A stretch of 64,000 nucleotides of DNA. Source: Adiantum capillus-veneris. Taxonomy: Eukaryota > Streptophyta > Polypodiopsida > Polypodiales > Pteridaceae. A program made the translations under genes and the position numbers. Under the pieces are notes generated by a model, which was not told where the DNA came from, made no database searches, and saw nothing but the letters and a program-made list of their open reading frames with translations. Location of the stretch: the NCBI GenBank assembly GCA_014529385.2, contig CM043968.1, positions 22,883,013 to 22,947,012 on the forward strand. The letters are read 5' to 3'. Shown one piece after another: positions 34,128 through 45,023 of the stretch. Every line of letters begins with the position of its first letter. Within the stretch, counting starts at the first letter, position 1.

Positions 34128-35914
34128 ATGAACATAATATGTACAAAGATTTCTTGGAAAGAAATCAAACAAAAGAAACAGGTGATGAGTACATGGAGCT
34201 TGAGGACGGTGAAGACTCAAGGACTGCAAACAGTGACAATGTGCAACAACGTCAACCAAATGAGGAGACTCAACCTATTCCCCGAAGATCTACAAGAGCA
34301 AGTAGACCTCCAGAAAGGTTTGTTCCTTCCTTCAACCATCTCTTGATCTCAGATTCTGGAGAGCCGGAATCATACGAAGAAGATATGCAACATGAATCCA
34401 AAGAAGAATGGACGAAGAGCATGCAAGTGGAGATGGACTCACTACATCACAACCAAACATGGGAGTTGATTGAGTTGCCTAAACGTAAGCGGGCACTTCA
34501 AAACAAATGGGTGTACAAGCTGAAGGAAGAAGAAGGTGGGAAGAAAAGGTACAAGTCTAGGCTTGTGGTAAAAGTTTTTTCTCAAAAGAAAGGTATTGAC
34601 TTCAATGAAATATTTTCTCCTGTTGTAAAAATGAACTCAATTAGGCTTGTCTTAAGCCTTGTGGCTGCTCATGATCTAAATCTCGAGCAAATGGATGTAA
34701 ATACGGCATTCCCTCACGGTGACTTAGAGGAGGAAATCTACATGCTTCAACCAAAGGGGTATGAAGTAAAAGGTAAGGAGAAAATGGTTTGCAGATTAAA
34801 GAAGAGCTTGTATGGTTTAAAGCAAGCATAAAGACAATGGTACTTGAAGTTTGATCGATGGATGTTGGATCATGGATTCACAAGATGCAACTCGGATCAC
34901 TGCGTCTACACGAAGAATTTGGGAGATGGAAAATTCATCATCGTAATGTTGTATGTTGATGACATGTTGATTGCAAGTGCTAACATGCAGGACATCAAAG
35001 ACCTAAAAGAGGAGCTGTCTAAATCTTTTTCAATGAAAGATTTAGGTGCTGCAAAGAGGATACTTGGTATGAAAATATCAAGGGACGGGACGAAGAAGAC
35101 AATAAAGCTATCTCAAGAAGATTACATCAAGAAGGTACTAGAAAGATTTGCAATGCAAAATGCAAAATCAGTTTCTACACCTTTGGCTGGTCATTTTAAA
35201 CTAACGAAGGATATGTGTCCAAAGACACAAGAGGAGATAGCCTATATGTCTAAAGTTTCATATGCTGCAGCGGTAGGTTCTCTAATGTATGCTATGGTCT
35301 GGACAAGGCCAGAAATTGCACATGCAGTGGGAGTTGTGAGTAGGTTCATGGACAGCCCAGGTAAAGAGCATTGGCAAGCTGTGAAGTGGATACTTAGGTA
35401 TCTAAAAGGGACAACAACAAATGCTTTGTATTTTGGAGAAACTGATATTTTTCTAGAAGGGTATGTTGATGCAGATATGGCAAGTGACAAAGATACTCGA
35501 AGGAGCACTACTAGCTATGTGTTCACGGTTGGAGGCACAGCAGTAAGCTGGGCTTCAAAGCTACAGAAAGTGGTTTCACTTTCTACCACGGAAGAAGAGT
35601 ATGTAGCAATGACGGAGGCAAGCAAAGAAATTATGTGGCTTCACAGATTCTTAGAAGAGCTTGGATTCAAACAAGACAATTGTTTCTTGTACAGTGGTAG
35701 CCAAAGCGCTATCCATCTTGCGAAGAACTCAGCGTTTCATTCAAGGACAAAGCACATTGAGGTGAGATATCACTTCATATGCACTCTTTTGGAAGAGGGA
35801 CAGCTAAAGCTAGGAAAGGTGCATACAAGTGAAAATCCTGCAGACATGTTTACAAAGGTGGTCAACAAGGAGAAGTTGAGCTTTTTCTCATCTTCAATCG
35901 GCATTCAAGGATAA
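34128..35914 (+). pseudogene. Copia-2 reverse transcriptase and RNase H
   Basis: Nearly open. From 34139 the frame has WTKSMQVEMDSLHHNQTWEL, LQNKWVYKLKEEEGGKKRYK and MDVNTAFPHGDLEEEIYM. Single stop TAA at 34829-34831 (between LKQA and RQWY); the same frame then runs to 35914. The catalytic MLYVDDMLIASAN is at about 34945. RNase H has GYVDADMASDKDTRRSTTSY, then VSLSTTEEEYVAM, then LYSGSQSAIHLAKN, where the usual DS/DN aspartate is Ser. It closes NPADMFTKVVNKEKL. One frameshift near 34115 parts it from the fusion frame. This is the youngest-looking pol in the window. Confidence 0.87.
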
Positions 35915-35963
35915 AAGGCCGGAATGGAAAGCAGTCTCACATGTTTGGTTTGGAGATCAGTCT

Positions 35964-35976
35964 CCAAGTGGGAGAT
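35964..35976 (+). promoter_or_regulatory. Copia-2 polypurine tract
   Basis: AAGTGGGAGAT immediately before the 3' LTR; copia elements prime plus-strand DNA from such tracts. Confidence 0.75.
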
Positions 35977-36575
35977 TGTTAAGTATGGAGCCTGATTTAT
36001 CCTTGTAATTTTCTGTGGTAAAAGCGCACATTTGTAAGACCCCCATTATGAGGAGAAGCCATCGTGTGTGAAGGAAAATCACGTGCTGGAAACCAAAATT
36101 TTCACAGCCAAAAATCAGGGGCCTCGGGGACGGAAGCCCCCGAGACTTTTTTCCCCCCTCGCCGGAATATTATGGCCGGACGGCGGCCGGAAAGTGGTCG
36201 GAAAACAACCGTCGGTTGGTCGGTGGCCGGTGGACGAATTCAAAAGCGGACTTGTCTTCTTAAGGGGGGCCACACATGGGCGGATTGGATGGTCCGATTT
36301 GGACTTATTCACACAAGGGCGGCTACACATGGATGCCTCTCATGAGAGAGGGCAGCCCTTTTGGCCTATAAAAGGAGGCCATTTCTACACACATTTCATA
36401 TAGTGTGAAGTTGATGCAACAAGGTGAGTGTGAGGTGGTGAGAGTGAAGCAAGGCGGGAGCTCCATTAAGGGTATAATCCCTTTGTAAACTACTTCTTGT
36501 TTTGAAGTACTAAAGCCATTGAGTGGTTGCTTTCCCGTGGACGTAGCCCACATTGGGTGAACCACGTATATCGTG

Positions 36576-36610
<35 letters not shown>

Positions 36611-36694
36611 CTATAATCTCGTGTATGTAAATCTGTCTCTCTCCATTAAGTAATCTACTCAATTATCTATTTAGCTACGTCTTATTTCCTAACA
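35977..36694 (+). repeat. Copia-2 3' LTR
   Basis: Starts TGTTAAG, ends CCTAACA. It is 67 bases shorter than the 5' LTR, mainly by loss of repeats around the GGCCGGTGG stretch, while the CT microsatellite is longer. Confidence 0.92.
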
Positions 36695-36699
36695 CTCTC
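36695..36699. repeat. Copia-2 target site duplication (right), CTCTC
   Basis: Matches 32815-32819. Confidence 0.85.
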
Positions 36700-36881
36700 T
36701 ACTTGTAGGGGAGGGATTTTCTTTTCCTTTGTGGATTTACTATCCTATGTGGATTTGTCATCGTGTGTGGATTTTTCCATCCTGTATGGATTCTTCCATC
36801 CTGTGTGGATACCATTTTGCCATCCTTAGTGGATAATGCATCTGTAGTGTATTGTCCTAGTCCAAAGTCCAAGGGGAGGAT

Positions 36882-37209
36882 TGCTGAGTTTGTAGCCTTT
36901 GGCCCTCACTGACAATTGGTCTGAGAAACCACCCTTAGTTGATCAATGCCTATGTGGAAGATAAACCTTTGTAGTATCTTGAAGATTATCAGCACCTTTC
37001 CGATCCTTTTTGGGTCCTATATGAAAAGGCTTCTATGTATGATATGTTCTATGCTATGCTATAAAGATATTGTATTGTACATTATAGTCTATTGAGTATT
37101 GAGTGTGAGTCTCTCCTTCTCTCTTTCCCTCTCTCTCTAATGTGAGTGTACCTATGGCTACTTTCCTCTTCAAACACCCATGAGTTAATTGCACCACTTG
37201 ATCCTAACA
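36882..37209 (+). repeat. LTR-D 3' LTR
   Basis: Starts TGCTGAG after the purine tract AAGGGGAGGA and ends CCTAACA. The LINE resumes right after the CCCTA duplication. Confidence 0.85.
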
Positions 37210-37214
37210 CCCTA

Positions 37215-37790
37215 GATTCTCTTTGGATCATCAAAGAGGTGATTTGGCATCCCTTGGACCATCTAACGGATGCGGAAATCTCTCGCTCCAAGAGGAGATC
37301 CTCATCGGAAGGCTCTTGGAAAAAATCTATAACCTTATCTTGCCCCTTTGCTCTAGCCCTTGACTGGAAAGCTTGGAAGTGGCCTGATGAAAGGCTATTC
37401 TACTCGCCTAAGACAAAATCCATCTATGAAGAGCTATGCTATTTGGAGGAGTGGATTGAGAACCTGAGTAGGAGTTGGTCCCAGAAGTGGGTTGCAGGCA
37501 AATGGAGTCAAGTAGTAGGTAACTTCTAGAAGGCCAAATGGGGAGAGAGAGATAAAGTGCTTTTTGGTCTCATTCCAACTAGAGATAAATCCAAAGCTAG
37601 AGGTCTTTCCAAAGGTGCTTGTGACAGATGCAATCACCCAGTTGAGTTCCTCACACACGCAGATGTTCTCGGGATGTCCAAAAACTCGGAGTTTTCACGA
37701 GCTCTATTTTTAGGAGTGTCTTCACTCATTTGGGAACTCCATTCTTCAGATGCAACCTTGATATGGGCTCAAGATGCATTGACAATCTAG
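37215..37790 (+). pseudogene. LINE ORF2, C-terminal part
   Basis: Continues the LINE after the nested LTR elements. It holds LDSLWIIKEVIWHPLDHLTD, DWKAWKWPDERLFYSPKTKS and the zf-RVT-like region LFGLIPTRDKSKARGLSKGA, then CDRCNHPVEFLTHADVLG. In other plant LINEs this region ends C-x-x-C...H...H. The first stop is at 37527-37529, after which the same frame reopens. The element probably ends near 37790. Confidence 0.72.
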
Positions 37791-37973
37791 AACATCTAAG
37801 TGACATATGCATATACGAGCTACTAATTTAAGAGCTATGTGAAAATCTAGAAATGCGTTATTTTTTTAGAAAAAAGAAGATGCTCTTAATTCAAATGTGA
37901 TTCTGTATCTCCGAGCATCCCTTCTCTGTTGGTGTAAACTATCTTCTATGTGTAAGCTACCCTACCATCTGCA

Positions 37974-39600
37974 TCACCCAATAATGAGCACACACTTTGT
38001 TGAAATTAAGATGACCTCATTATTAGCAAATTGATTATGCATTTCAAACTTTAGATCCAGCACAAAGCATTCTCCATGTAAAGGGGTGTGTAATTGATTC
38101 CAAAACTTGTCAGTAAAAGAGAACATCATGTTTTTCTCTCGTACTACAAATGACATACTCTCTTTCATCTTGCAAAGAAGCCTCATGCATGTACCAAATA
38201 GACCTATCCAAAATGAACGCATCTTTGTCAACCAAGTGCACCTACATGCACTAAGGGCTCTGTAAAATTGAAAATTTTTCCCACATTTCTCCAAGACACA
38301 TGAGAGTTCACAAGCTAAAAGAACTTAGTGGTTGCGGGTTCATAGAGAGGAAACTTGTCAATTGAAATATCCCATCTTCTGTTTAAAATTGTTTCACAAA
38401 GGATCGGCTTAACATGTTGCAATGTCTCAAGAATGTAATACGCTGTTGCAAATTGTGTCTCACAAAAGACCTGCAAATTCTTGTCATGATTTAGCTCTAT
38501 ATAGAGTATAAGTAAAGGCATGCTCTCTAATGAACTTGATGACATGATTTGCGTCTATTGAAGTCTGTCATTGACAACAATTTTCCAAATTCTTTGAGAA
38601 AAAAATTCAAAGTGTGGATAGCACATGGAGTCTAGGTCAGTTTAGGATACTTGATTTTGATTGCACTCCTTGCACCTTTGTAGTTAGCTGCATTGTCTTT
38701 GACAATGGCAGTAACTCCACTAGCTTTTTGAATTGTGCACTCATATTTGTCTGCTAAAAAATTGCTTGTTTACTCGTTCAAGAATGTAATTAATTTCTTC
38801 AATGAAAATGGATCTCCTAGGACAAAGAAATACCACATTTATCAAGGGTTTTTCTTTTAAACAATTTGTCCATCCATCATAGGAATTGTACATCCGTAAT
38901 GTAGCATGTACTCAAGCACTGTGCACTTCAAATACTCTTTGATGAAGCATTGAACTTATATAAATATTATGTACGCATCTTGTTATAATTAAGTGCCACA
39001 AATCCTCTATTCGATGTGCTCATGAGATCATCCTTGAAGATAGGATTACAAATTACATTAAAGGGGATTCTGCAAGCAACAAAAAGCCTAATTCTACTTG
39101 AGATGTAGCTCAAGCATCCATAGCGTCAAATGCTTGATGTAAAGTAGAAGTACTATACGCCTGCCGACCACCAACTAATGCTACATCACATCATTTTAAA
39201 TGGGAAGTGGTAGGTGTGGGGTTTGAACCATCATATGGTTGATTGTATGCAGTAGTAGCAGGGAGAATTTCTCACCCCCCTTCTACTCTCACGGAGAGCT
39301 GGCTTACTTTATCTTCCAAAATCATCACCGCGTCCCTCATTGTACATAGTATTTTTGGACTGACCTTTTTTCCTTTGATAAGTATTCTCTTTGCCTTGAG
39401 CGCACATTCACAAAAAATTTCAGTGATACCTTTGGAGGGGGGAGAGGGGGGTTGCAAGCTAGCACATTTCCAAGTATTTTGAACACATATTCTTTTGTCA
39501 TGTGTGCATTACCGATAAATTTGTGGCCAGAAGATTGAGACCTCAACCGTTGAAGTCTTCGAGCATAACAAGCTATCAAAGTCCTCAACCTCGTTGAGGC
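37974..39600 (-). pseudogene. hAT transposase remnant (hAT-2)
   Basis: Reads on the minus strand from about 39600. BED-like N-terminus (SGHKFIGNAHMTKEYVFKIL and CECALKAKRI in different frames). The DUF659-type core near 38640-38730 has VTAIVKDNAANYKGARSAI and TPCAIHTLNFFLKE. A more C-terminal segment reads LQVFCETQFATAYYILETLQ (about 38480-38420), then a long helical stretch to 37974. It lacks the C-terminal dimerisation motif. Related to hAT-3 and hAT-4 but clearly more diverged. Confidence 0.72.
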
Positions 39601-41014
39601 TTGTGAGCATAATAAAACTATCTATCGACATTATATCTCAAACTAGTTTCAGTCTGTACAAATAATTGCTATTCTATTTAAAAATCAAATCATCACTATT
39701 GCTTTCCTATTTAAAAATCAACAAAGATTTACAATGCCCATAAACAAATGCATAAGCTTTTCATATTGTTTTGGCTTTTACATCTTAAATAATACTTTTC
39801 AATGTGAGCTTTCACTCTACACATGACAAAGAATCACCTAATTTACATCTATAGAGCTTTCAAATGTAAATAAACTCTGCACATAACAGACAATCTCCTA
39901 AATCTACTTAAATGACCTTCAGGTGCGAGTCAATCTCTAATGTGAGAGGTTTTTAGCTACCCTACTTAAATCACTACCAAATTCTCACAATAGAGGCAAT
40001 GCTTTATTTTGGGGTTTTAGAGTTCACTTTTAGGTTGAACTCAAGGCAACTTGCTCAATAAATAATCCCACAATGGAGAAAGGCTTGCAGTTCATGTTAA
40101 TATAGAACAATATATATACCGATCGCAATATAGATTGATCGAATTATATTTCGATCAAACTACTAAGAAACTAAACAATACAATGATTTTTAAGGAGAAG
40201 TTTTGGCATGTGAGCATGAAGAAAAAAAAATTACGAACCTTGGGTGACCTGTTGAAGGTTGATAGTGAAGGTGGTTGGTGTGCAAGGGTTAGTTCCTGCA
40301 ATAATGTATGGACAAGCTCTTCAATGTAGAAAAATACTAAAAGAAGCCCACGGTTGATTACTTGGTTATCCCCTCAAGCAAATACTTGTATGAGTGGTAG
40401 GATGCATCATTGAAAATTCTCAAATTTTGAATGCAAGCTCATGAATAAACCTTTTTCAGTACTTGTGTGATCGGATTCACCAAGCCATTGAATTTTTTAT
40501 CCTTGAAGCTTTAAATTCTCATGGTAGAACTTCCATGGATTTGAAAATACAATATGTAGCTCCTTTAAGAGCACAAACAGAAGCCTTTATTCTCACTTTT
40601 CTTCCCTTAAGCCCAAGCCCCTTCTTCCAAAGCTCCTTCAAAGCACTCCAATATCAAATCATAATCTCCGCTTAGCCAATCTCTTACAAAATTTTCTTTT
40701 TCTCATCTCGTGGTATATCCATCTTCACAAATCCACCAGATTTAGTGATTACCTTGATTTGAATGCTTGAAATACCCAATCACAACTATCTATATGGACG
40801 ATTTGTTGAAAAGTTTTTCAATTAGGTATCGATCAACTTTCGATTGAATTTCAATTTGCAAATCCGGTGTTTTTGATTCAAAACCCCCTTCAAAAATTGA
40901 AATCAAGTCACCAATTTCTACAAATCTGTGCTTTGATATCACTATTAGGTGGCCAGAAGAACGGATGCTAAAATTATTCAATTCTCCTCACACACACACA
41001 CACACATCCATCAA
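39601..41014. other. No gene seen
   Basis: AT-rich. Contains GATCGAA/TTCGATC repeats (40126-40157) resembling the palindromic cluster at 43712-43800, and a short CA run near 40985-41008. Confidence 0.4.
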
Positions 41015-41160
41015 ATCAAGAGAGAGTTATGTTAAACAATAACCAAATGGCACTCTACCTTATACAACAATGCTGTGTTTACGACATCCTTGGGAGACAT
41101 GTAGATTGGTAAGACCACCCCAAGAATTCTGGCGTAGGGCATGGTCGGGTTGCAGAGAAA

Positions 41161-41361
41161 GTGATAGCAAGTCACGCCAATAATCCAATGCCTGCACACA
41201 AACATCCCATAGTTCTGCTTCCCAAAGAATCAGAGACGCTCGTTGCATTAGCAAGCCAAGGGCCATATCTTGCAATCCAAGGAGAGACGCCTAATATTTT
41301 TCACGGCAGAATCCTTGAGCTTGAGATAGAGCTATCAGAGGTCCAAGCCAAGCTGCAGTAG
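41161..41361 (+). pseudogene. Unknown coding remnant, copy A
   Basis: Sixty-six codons paralogous to 47090-47371 (PMPAHKHPIVLLPKESETLV; LEIELSEVQAKLQ). A TAG follows LQ where copy B continues. No family recognised. It seems to be the end of the kinase-2 locus, copied here without the kinase part. Confidence 0.5.
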
Positions 41362-41789
41362 TATGCATCACTCTATGACCATTGCTAGATCAGGCTAGTC
41401 CTTCGCAACAAGAACCTATTGGCCCATCTCCCAGCACCTGAAAGTACTGAGCTCAACATATATGAACTACTAAATGCACTGACTCAATCTTTGGCTTGAG
41501 CACTTTGCTCACTTTACCCCTATCTACTTTGATTTGAAGAAAATGCAAAGGGCTACACTTATTGTAATCACAGCTCATTATTTATCCCCTCAGCTATCCA
41601 TTTTTGTATTCTTCATTGAACAAATAATATTGTATTGTATCTAACTGTAATGATGACTCTTATTGCAGCAGTAACTTGAGATAGATAGAGAGAGACAGAG
41701 ACAGAGAGAGAGAGAGAGGTGAACATCTTGTAGTGTAACATGGCGATGTATCATAACTTTCACATACTCACAGCGAGCAAAACTTATAG

Positions 41790-43492
41790 GCCTTTAGTCA
41801 TACATCTTCATCTCCTTCAAACACACCAATCATATCATCTATTTCATCCATATCAGAGCATTCTAAAGCTATCTCTTATTCCATGTCATAGTCATCTTCT
41901 ATTTCCACAGCTATAGCTTCATGGGTTTAAAAGACACCATAGTACTTTTGTGCTGCTCTTGAAGCAATTTTCATTGGCTTATGGATAAGTCTCATGTTGC
42001 AAAAAACATAAACCAAATCAGCACAGCATGTTTAGGGTGAAGCTGGTTTCATTTCTTGGTATGCATAAAGTCAAAAGCCGACCAATTTCTCTCACAGCTT
42101 CCACTTGATGCTGCAACAGATAGAACCCTAACAGCAATGTGTTGCAGCTCTGCTTTCTCCCCACCATACTCCTTCCACCATAGAGGCACACTTCTGTGTG
42201 CAATGGCATCTATATGCCATGGATCCTCGAACATGCCAGTTCTATTAGCATAATCAACTCACTGATGAAAAGTAGCTTTCCCATCCCCTTGTCCCAATAG
42301 TTGAATGCAGACTATTTTGAAGTCACTTGTGACTTCTTTGTTGGCTGATTGTTGGTGCATTTGAAATTTGGGATCTAATACAAATGCAACACCATGGAAC
42401 GCTGTATGCAATTGCACCCATCGCTTGTTGGCAGCTGTGACTATGGAAGCTTCGTCCTTTGCACCAAAGCCAGCATGCTTCTTACTTTGCATAATACCTC
42501 TGACATATACCAATAAAGTTGACCAAAGATGAAAGAGTCTTTGCTGACTATTTGCAAAAGATCTACAAATGGTTTGGCCAAGGTGACAATTCTCTCTAAA
42601 TTGCGCCAAAAAACTTGCGAGTTGACAAGTTGTGCACATCTTGTAGCTGTCTCTTGGTAGCTAAGATACTTGCCGAGACAAGCATCCCATCATATATCGG
42701 CTACTGTTTCAATGAAAGAAGGCTTCACTTCTTGCAAGGTGGGAAGAACATAGTATGCGGTTGCAACCTTTGTCGCACAAAATATATCCAAAGTTTTGTT
42801 GGGTGATTTTATTCAAAAAAGAGCATACAAAAATTGATGCTCTCTAGTAAATTTCACCACATGATTTGCATTTAGGAGTGTTTATTTTATGACGGCCATT
42901 TTATTAATGTATTTTAATAAAAAATTAAGAGTATGTGCAACACATGGCACCCAAGTAAACTTTGGGTACTTAACTTGGATAGCCCTCCTTACAACCTTGT
43001 AATTGGATGCATTATCTGTGACAATTGCAGTCACATTCTTTGGCCCTCCTACCTTTGCTACAGTGCGCTCATATATCCTTGCTTGATATAAATCATTGGT
43101 CTTCTCTTTCAAAGAGGGGTCAATGGCTTCTACGAACATAGACATTGTAGGGTTGATAAGCATCACATTGATGAGCGGCTTCTTCTGACAGTTGGTCCAT
43201 CCAACCAATGCTATGGTGCTACCATATGCAGGAACAAAGTCCACCACTGTGCACTTGAGGATGGATTTAGTATTGTCTTTCACTTTATCTAGATACTCTG
43301 TGTGCATATTATTATAACCCGGAAGCACAAACCCTTTTTTGGTTGTGCTCATTAAAGCATCTTGAAATATGGGGTTGTGCATGGCATTGAATGGTATACC
43401 ACACACCACAAAAGCTTGCATCCATTTCAAGTGCAACTCAAGCAACCATTGCCTATTTATCACTTCATACAATGTTTGGCCATTGGATGAGC
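41790..43492 (-). pseudogene. hAT transposase (hAT-3), N-terminus missing
   Basis: Minus strand. From 43496 an open frame runs through the DUF659 core: WMQAFVVCGIPFNAMHNPIF, FVPAYGSTIALVGWTNCQKK, VTAIVTDNASNYKVVRRAIQ and CVAHTLNFLLKYI, with a stop near 42882. Then FVLDPKFQMHQQSANKEVTS and the hAT dimerisation region near 42060-42230: SVPLWWKEYGGEKAELQHIA, RVLSVAASSGSCERNWSAFD. An acidic C-terminus (LECSDMDEIDDMIGVFEGDE) follows to about 41790. The N-terminal BED region is replaced at 43493 by a copia fragment. It preserves the C-terminus that hAT-4 has lost. Confidence 0.82.
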
Positions 43493-43670
43493 ACATTATA
43501 TCTCATCACGACTTATTCACTTCTCTTGATGTTGTTCCTAATGGGAATACTATCACTTGTTCCAACAATGCCTCTTATCTAGTTTAGGAGCTCAAAAAGA
43601 TTATACTCACTGTAGCTAATGGAAATTCCATAGCTGCATTGCATTTATACACCCGAATCAACAAAAAAAC
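43493..43670 (+). pseudogene. Copia protease fragment
   Basis: About 60 codons matching the copia-1 protease just after its active site: HIISHHDLFTSLDVVPNGNT, ITCSNNASYLV, then a stop, then KIILTVANGNS. The DSGA is missing because the piece begins right after it. It abuts hAT-3 at ATTGGATGA with no spacer. Confidence 0.78.
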
Positions 43671-43711
43671 GTATAAAACATCATTATACACCAAAATATC
43701 GAATAATCATC

Positions 43712-43737
43712 AAATATCTTTTGATCAAAAGATATTT
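43712..43737. repeat. Perfect 26 bp palindrome, GATC-centred
   Basis: Self-complementary around TGATCA (AAATATCTTT arm). Related TTTTGATCGAAA copies follow at about 43735 and 43789, bracketing the TATA box. Confidence 0.85.
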
Positions 43738-43769
43738 TGATCGAAATATATTTCAATCAAAAGACCACC

Positions 43770-43778
43770 TATATAAAG
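43770..43778 (+). promoter_or_regulatory. Putative TATA box for kinase-2
   Basis: TATATAAAG, about 1.25 kb before the first coding exon, which would imply an intron in the leader. Confidence 0.45.
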
Positions 43779-45023
43779 ATCGCCGGTTTTGATCGAAATT
43801 AGAGACTGTAGTTGAGAGTGCAATAGACAGTTGGAGTTTATTGAGGTATAATTTAAAGTTGTTTCCATTTGTTCTAACTTGTTTTTGTGTGTTGTGCCAG
43901 ACTCATATGGTGCAGTAGTTTTTCTCTCAGCACAAAGTTGGCTTGCAGGTTATAGGACACTTTGTGCTGTGTAGCCATCCGGCTCACTCCAGAAGTGAGT
44001 AGAAACTAATCGCTTTTCTCGTGCTCTACAGCCACTTGACTCATTGAAGAGAAAGGTTTTAGGACAGAGTTAGATTCTCACTTGTATGGTGCAGTAGTCT
44101 ATCTCTCACCATAGGGCTGAGTTAGAATTTAGTGGTCAACTTGTGGAGTGCAGTAGGCATGATGCTACACCTCCCACTTCAGAGTGACCTATAGGTTTCT
44201 CAATTTTAGATCAGCTCAAATCATCATTTATATCACGTAGAAACACAAGAGTTCTGCTTGTCAAACAGACAGTGGAGATATGCAGAGTTAATGTCCTCTT
44301 TATCTCTCTGTGATGCATTGTTTACTCTTGTGCTTTGAACTCCAAAGACATATCATTGTTCATTACTAGATGACATGGTGTTGTTTTGGATGTAGATATA
44401 TACGATATTTGGCCTACTTCTAAGATTGATTTTGTGTTGTGAGTTTCACACACTTTGTTTCTCTACCTAGGAGTGGAGATATACATACCTATGCCCTCTT
44501 CATCTTAGCATGGCATGCCTTGCCCTTCTACTTTTTGATCCATAGATACGCCACTCATCAGTAAATGACTTGGTGTTGTCTTCGATGTAAATATGTACAA
44601 TGTTTGACCACAACTTGAGATTCTTAAATTGTAGGTTGTGATGTGCGTTCCACACACTTCATTAGGGATTTGATTGATTAAACTATCAACCAAAATTACA
44701 ACAATGTCCAGGATTTGTGTTGAGCATACCTCACACAAGCTAGGTTGTTTGCATATACGTTGTGATCGTTTACGTGTATTATGTAACGCACAAGGTCCAG
44801 TTCTTGTGATGAGCGTCCCTCACACTCTTGGCCTATTTACCTCTCTCCATCTCTCTCTTTGTGTGTTCTCCCCTCTACTGTACAATGTATAGATTGCAAT
44901 CATAATATATCGTTGTTTGCTCTATGAATTATGTCAATTGTGTATGGATTAATATCATGACATGATTTTGATAGTTTCCCCTCACCTTTGACAACATTTA
45001 TGTTTTAAAATTCTATCTTGCAG

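Larger units (their letters stand above)
32820..36694 (+). mobile_element. Ty1/copia retrotransposon with internal deletion (copia-2)
   Basis: 3,875 bp with LTRs at 32820-33604 and 35977-36694, the primer site TGGTATCAGAGC at 33607, a purine tract before the 3' LTR, and a perfect 5 bp target duplication (CTCTC). It is nested in LTR-D, which is nested in the LINE. The interior lacks the gag C-terminus, zinc knuckle, protease and integrase core: the first ~62 gag codons are fused to the integrase C-terminal region. RT and RNase H follow. The element at 61899-64000 is of the same family. Confidence 0.93.
30225..37209 (+). mobile_element. Non-autonomous LTR retrotransposon nested in the LINE (LTR-D)
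   Basis: Two LTRs of about 343 bp (30225-30567) and 328 bp (36882-37209), starting TGTTGAG/TGCTGAG and ending CCTAACA. A primer-site variant (TGGTATGAGAGC) follows the first and a purine tract (AAGGGGAGGA) precedes the second. Flanks read ACCTA and CCCTA, a 5 bp duplication allowing one lost C. Removing the copia-2 insert at 32820-36694 leaves about 3.1 kb without gag or pol motifs. It would depend on proteins from another element. Confidence 0.82.
26137..37790 (+). mobile_element. Non-LTR retrotransposon (L1-type LINE), split by nested LTR elements
   Basis: ORF1-like knuckle protein (26137-27131), endonuclease, reverse transcriptase and C-terminal zinc region on the plus strand, in LINE order. 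The body runs to 30224 and resumes at 37215; the gap is the LTR element 30225-37209. Codons on the two sides join (GFDT then LDSLWIIKEV). Heavily mutated. I did not find a poly-A tail or target duplication after 37790. Confidence 0.82.
41015..43492. repeat. Segmental duplication, copy A
   Basis: Closely matches 46945-48782 in the same orientation. It carries part of the unknown plus-strand frame (VPAHKH-type, 41161-41361) and hAT-3. Copy A has ~600 bases (about 41500-42104) that copy B lacks; the join in B is at CACTT, present at both edges in A. Confidence 0.85.
43671..45023 (+). other. Probable promoter, 5' leader and intron of kinase-2
   Basis: No protein-coding signal. It holds a 26 bp palindrome (43712-43737), a TATA box (43770-43778), partial repeats of ATGGTGCAGTAG (about 43905 and 44087), a diverged duplication with a ~190 base step (about 44365-44660), and a splice-acceptor-like CTATCTTGCAG ending at 45023 just before the first coding frame. 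Confidence 0.5.
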
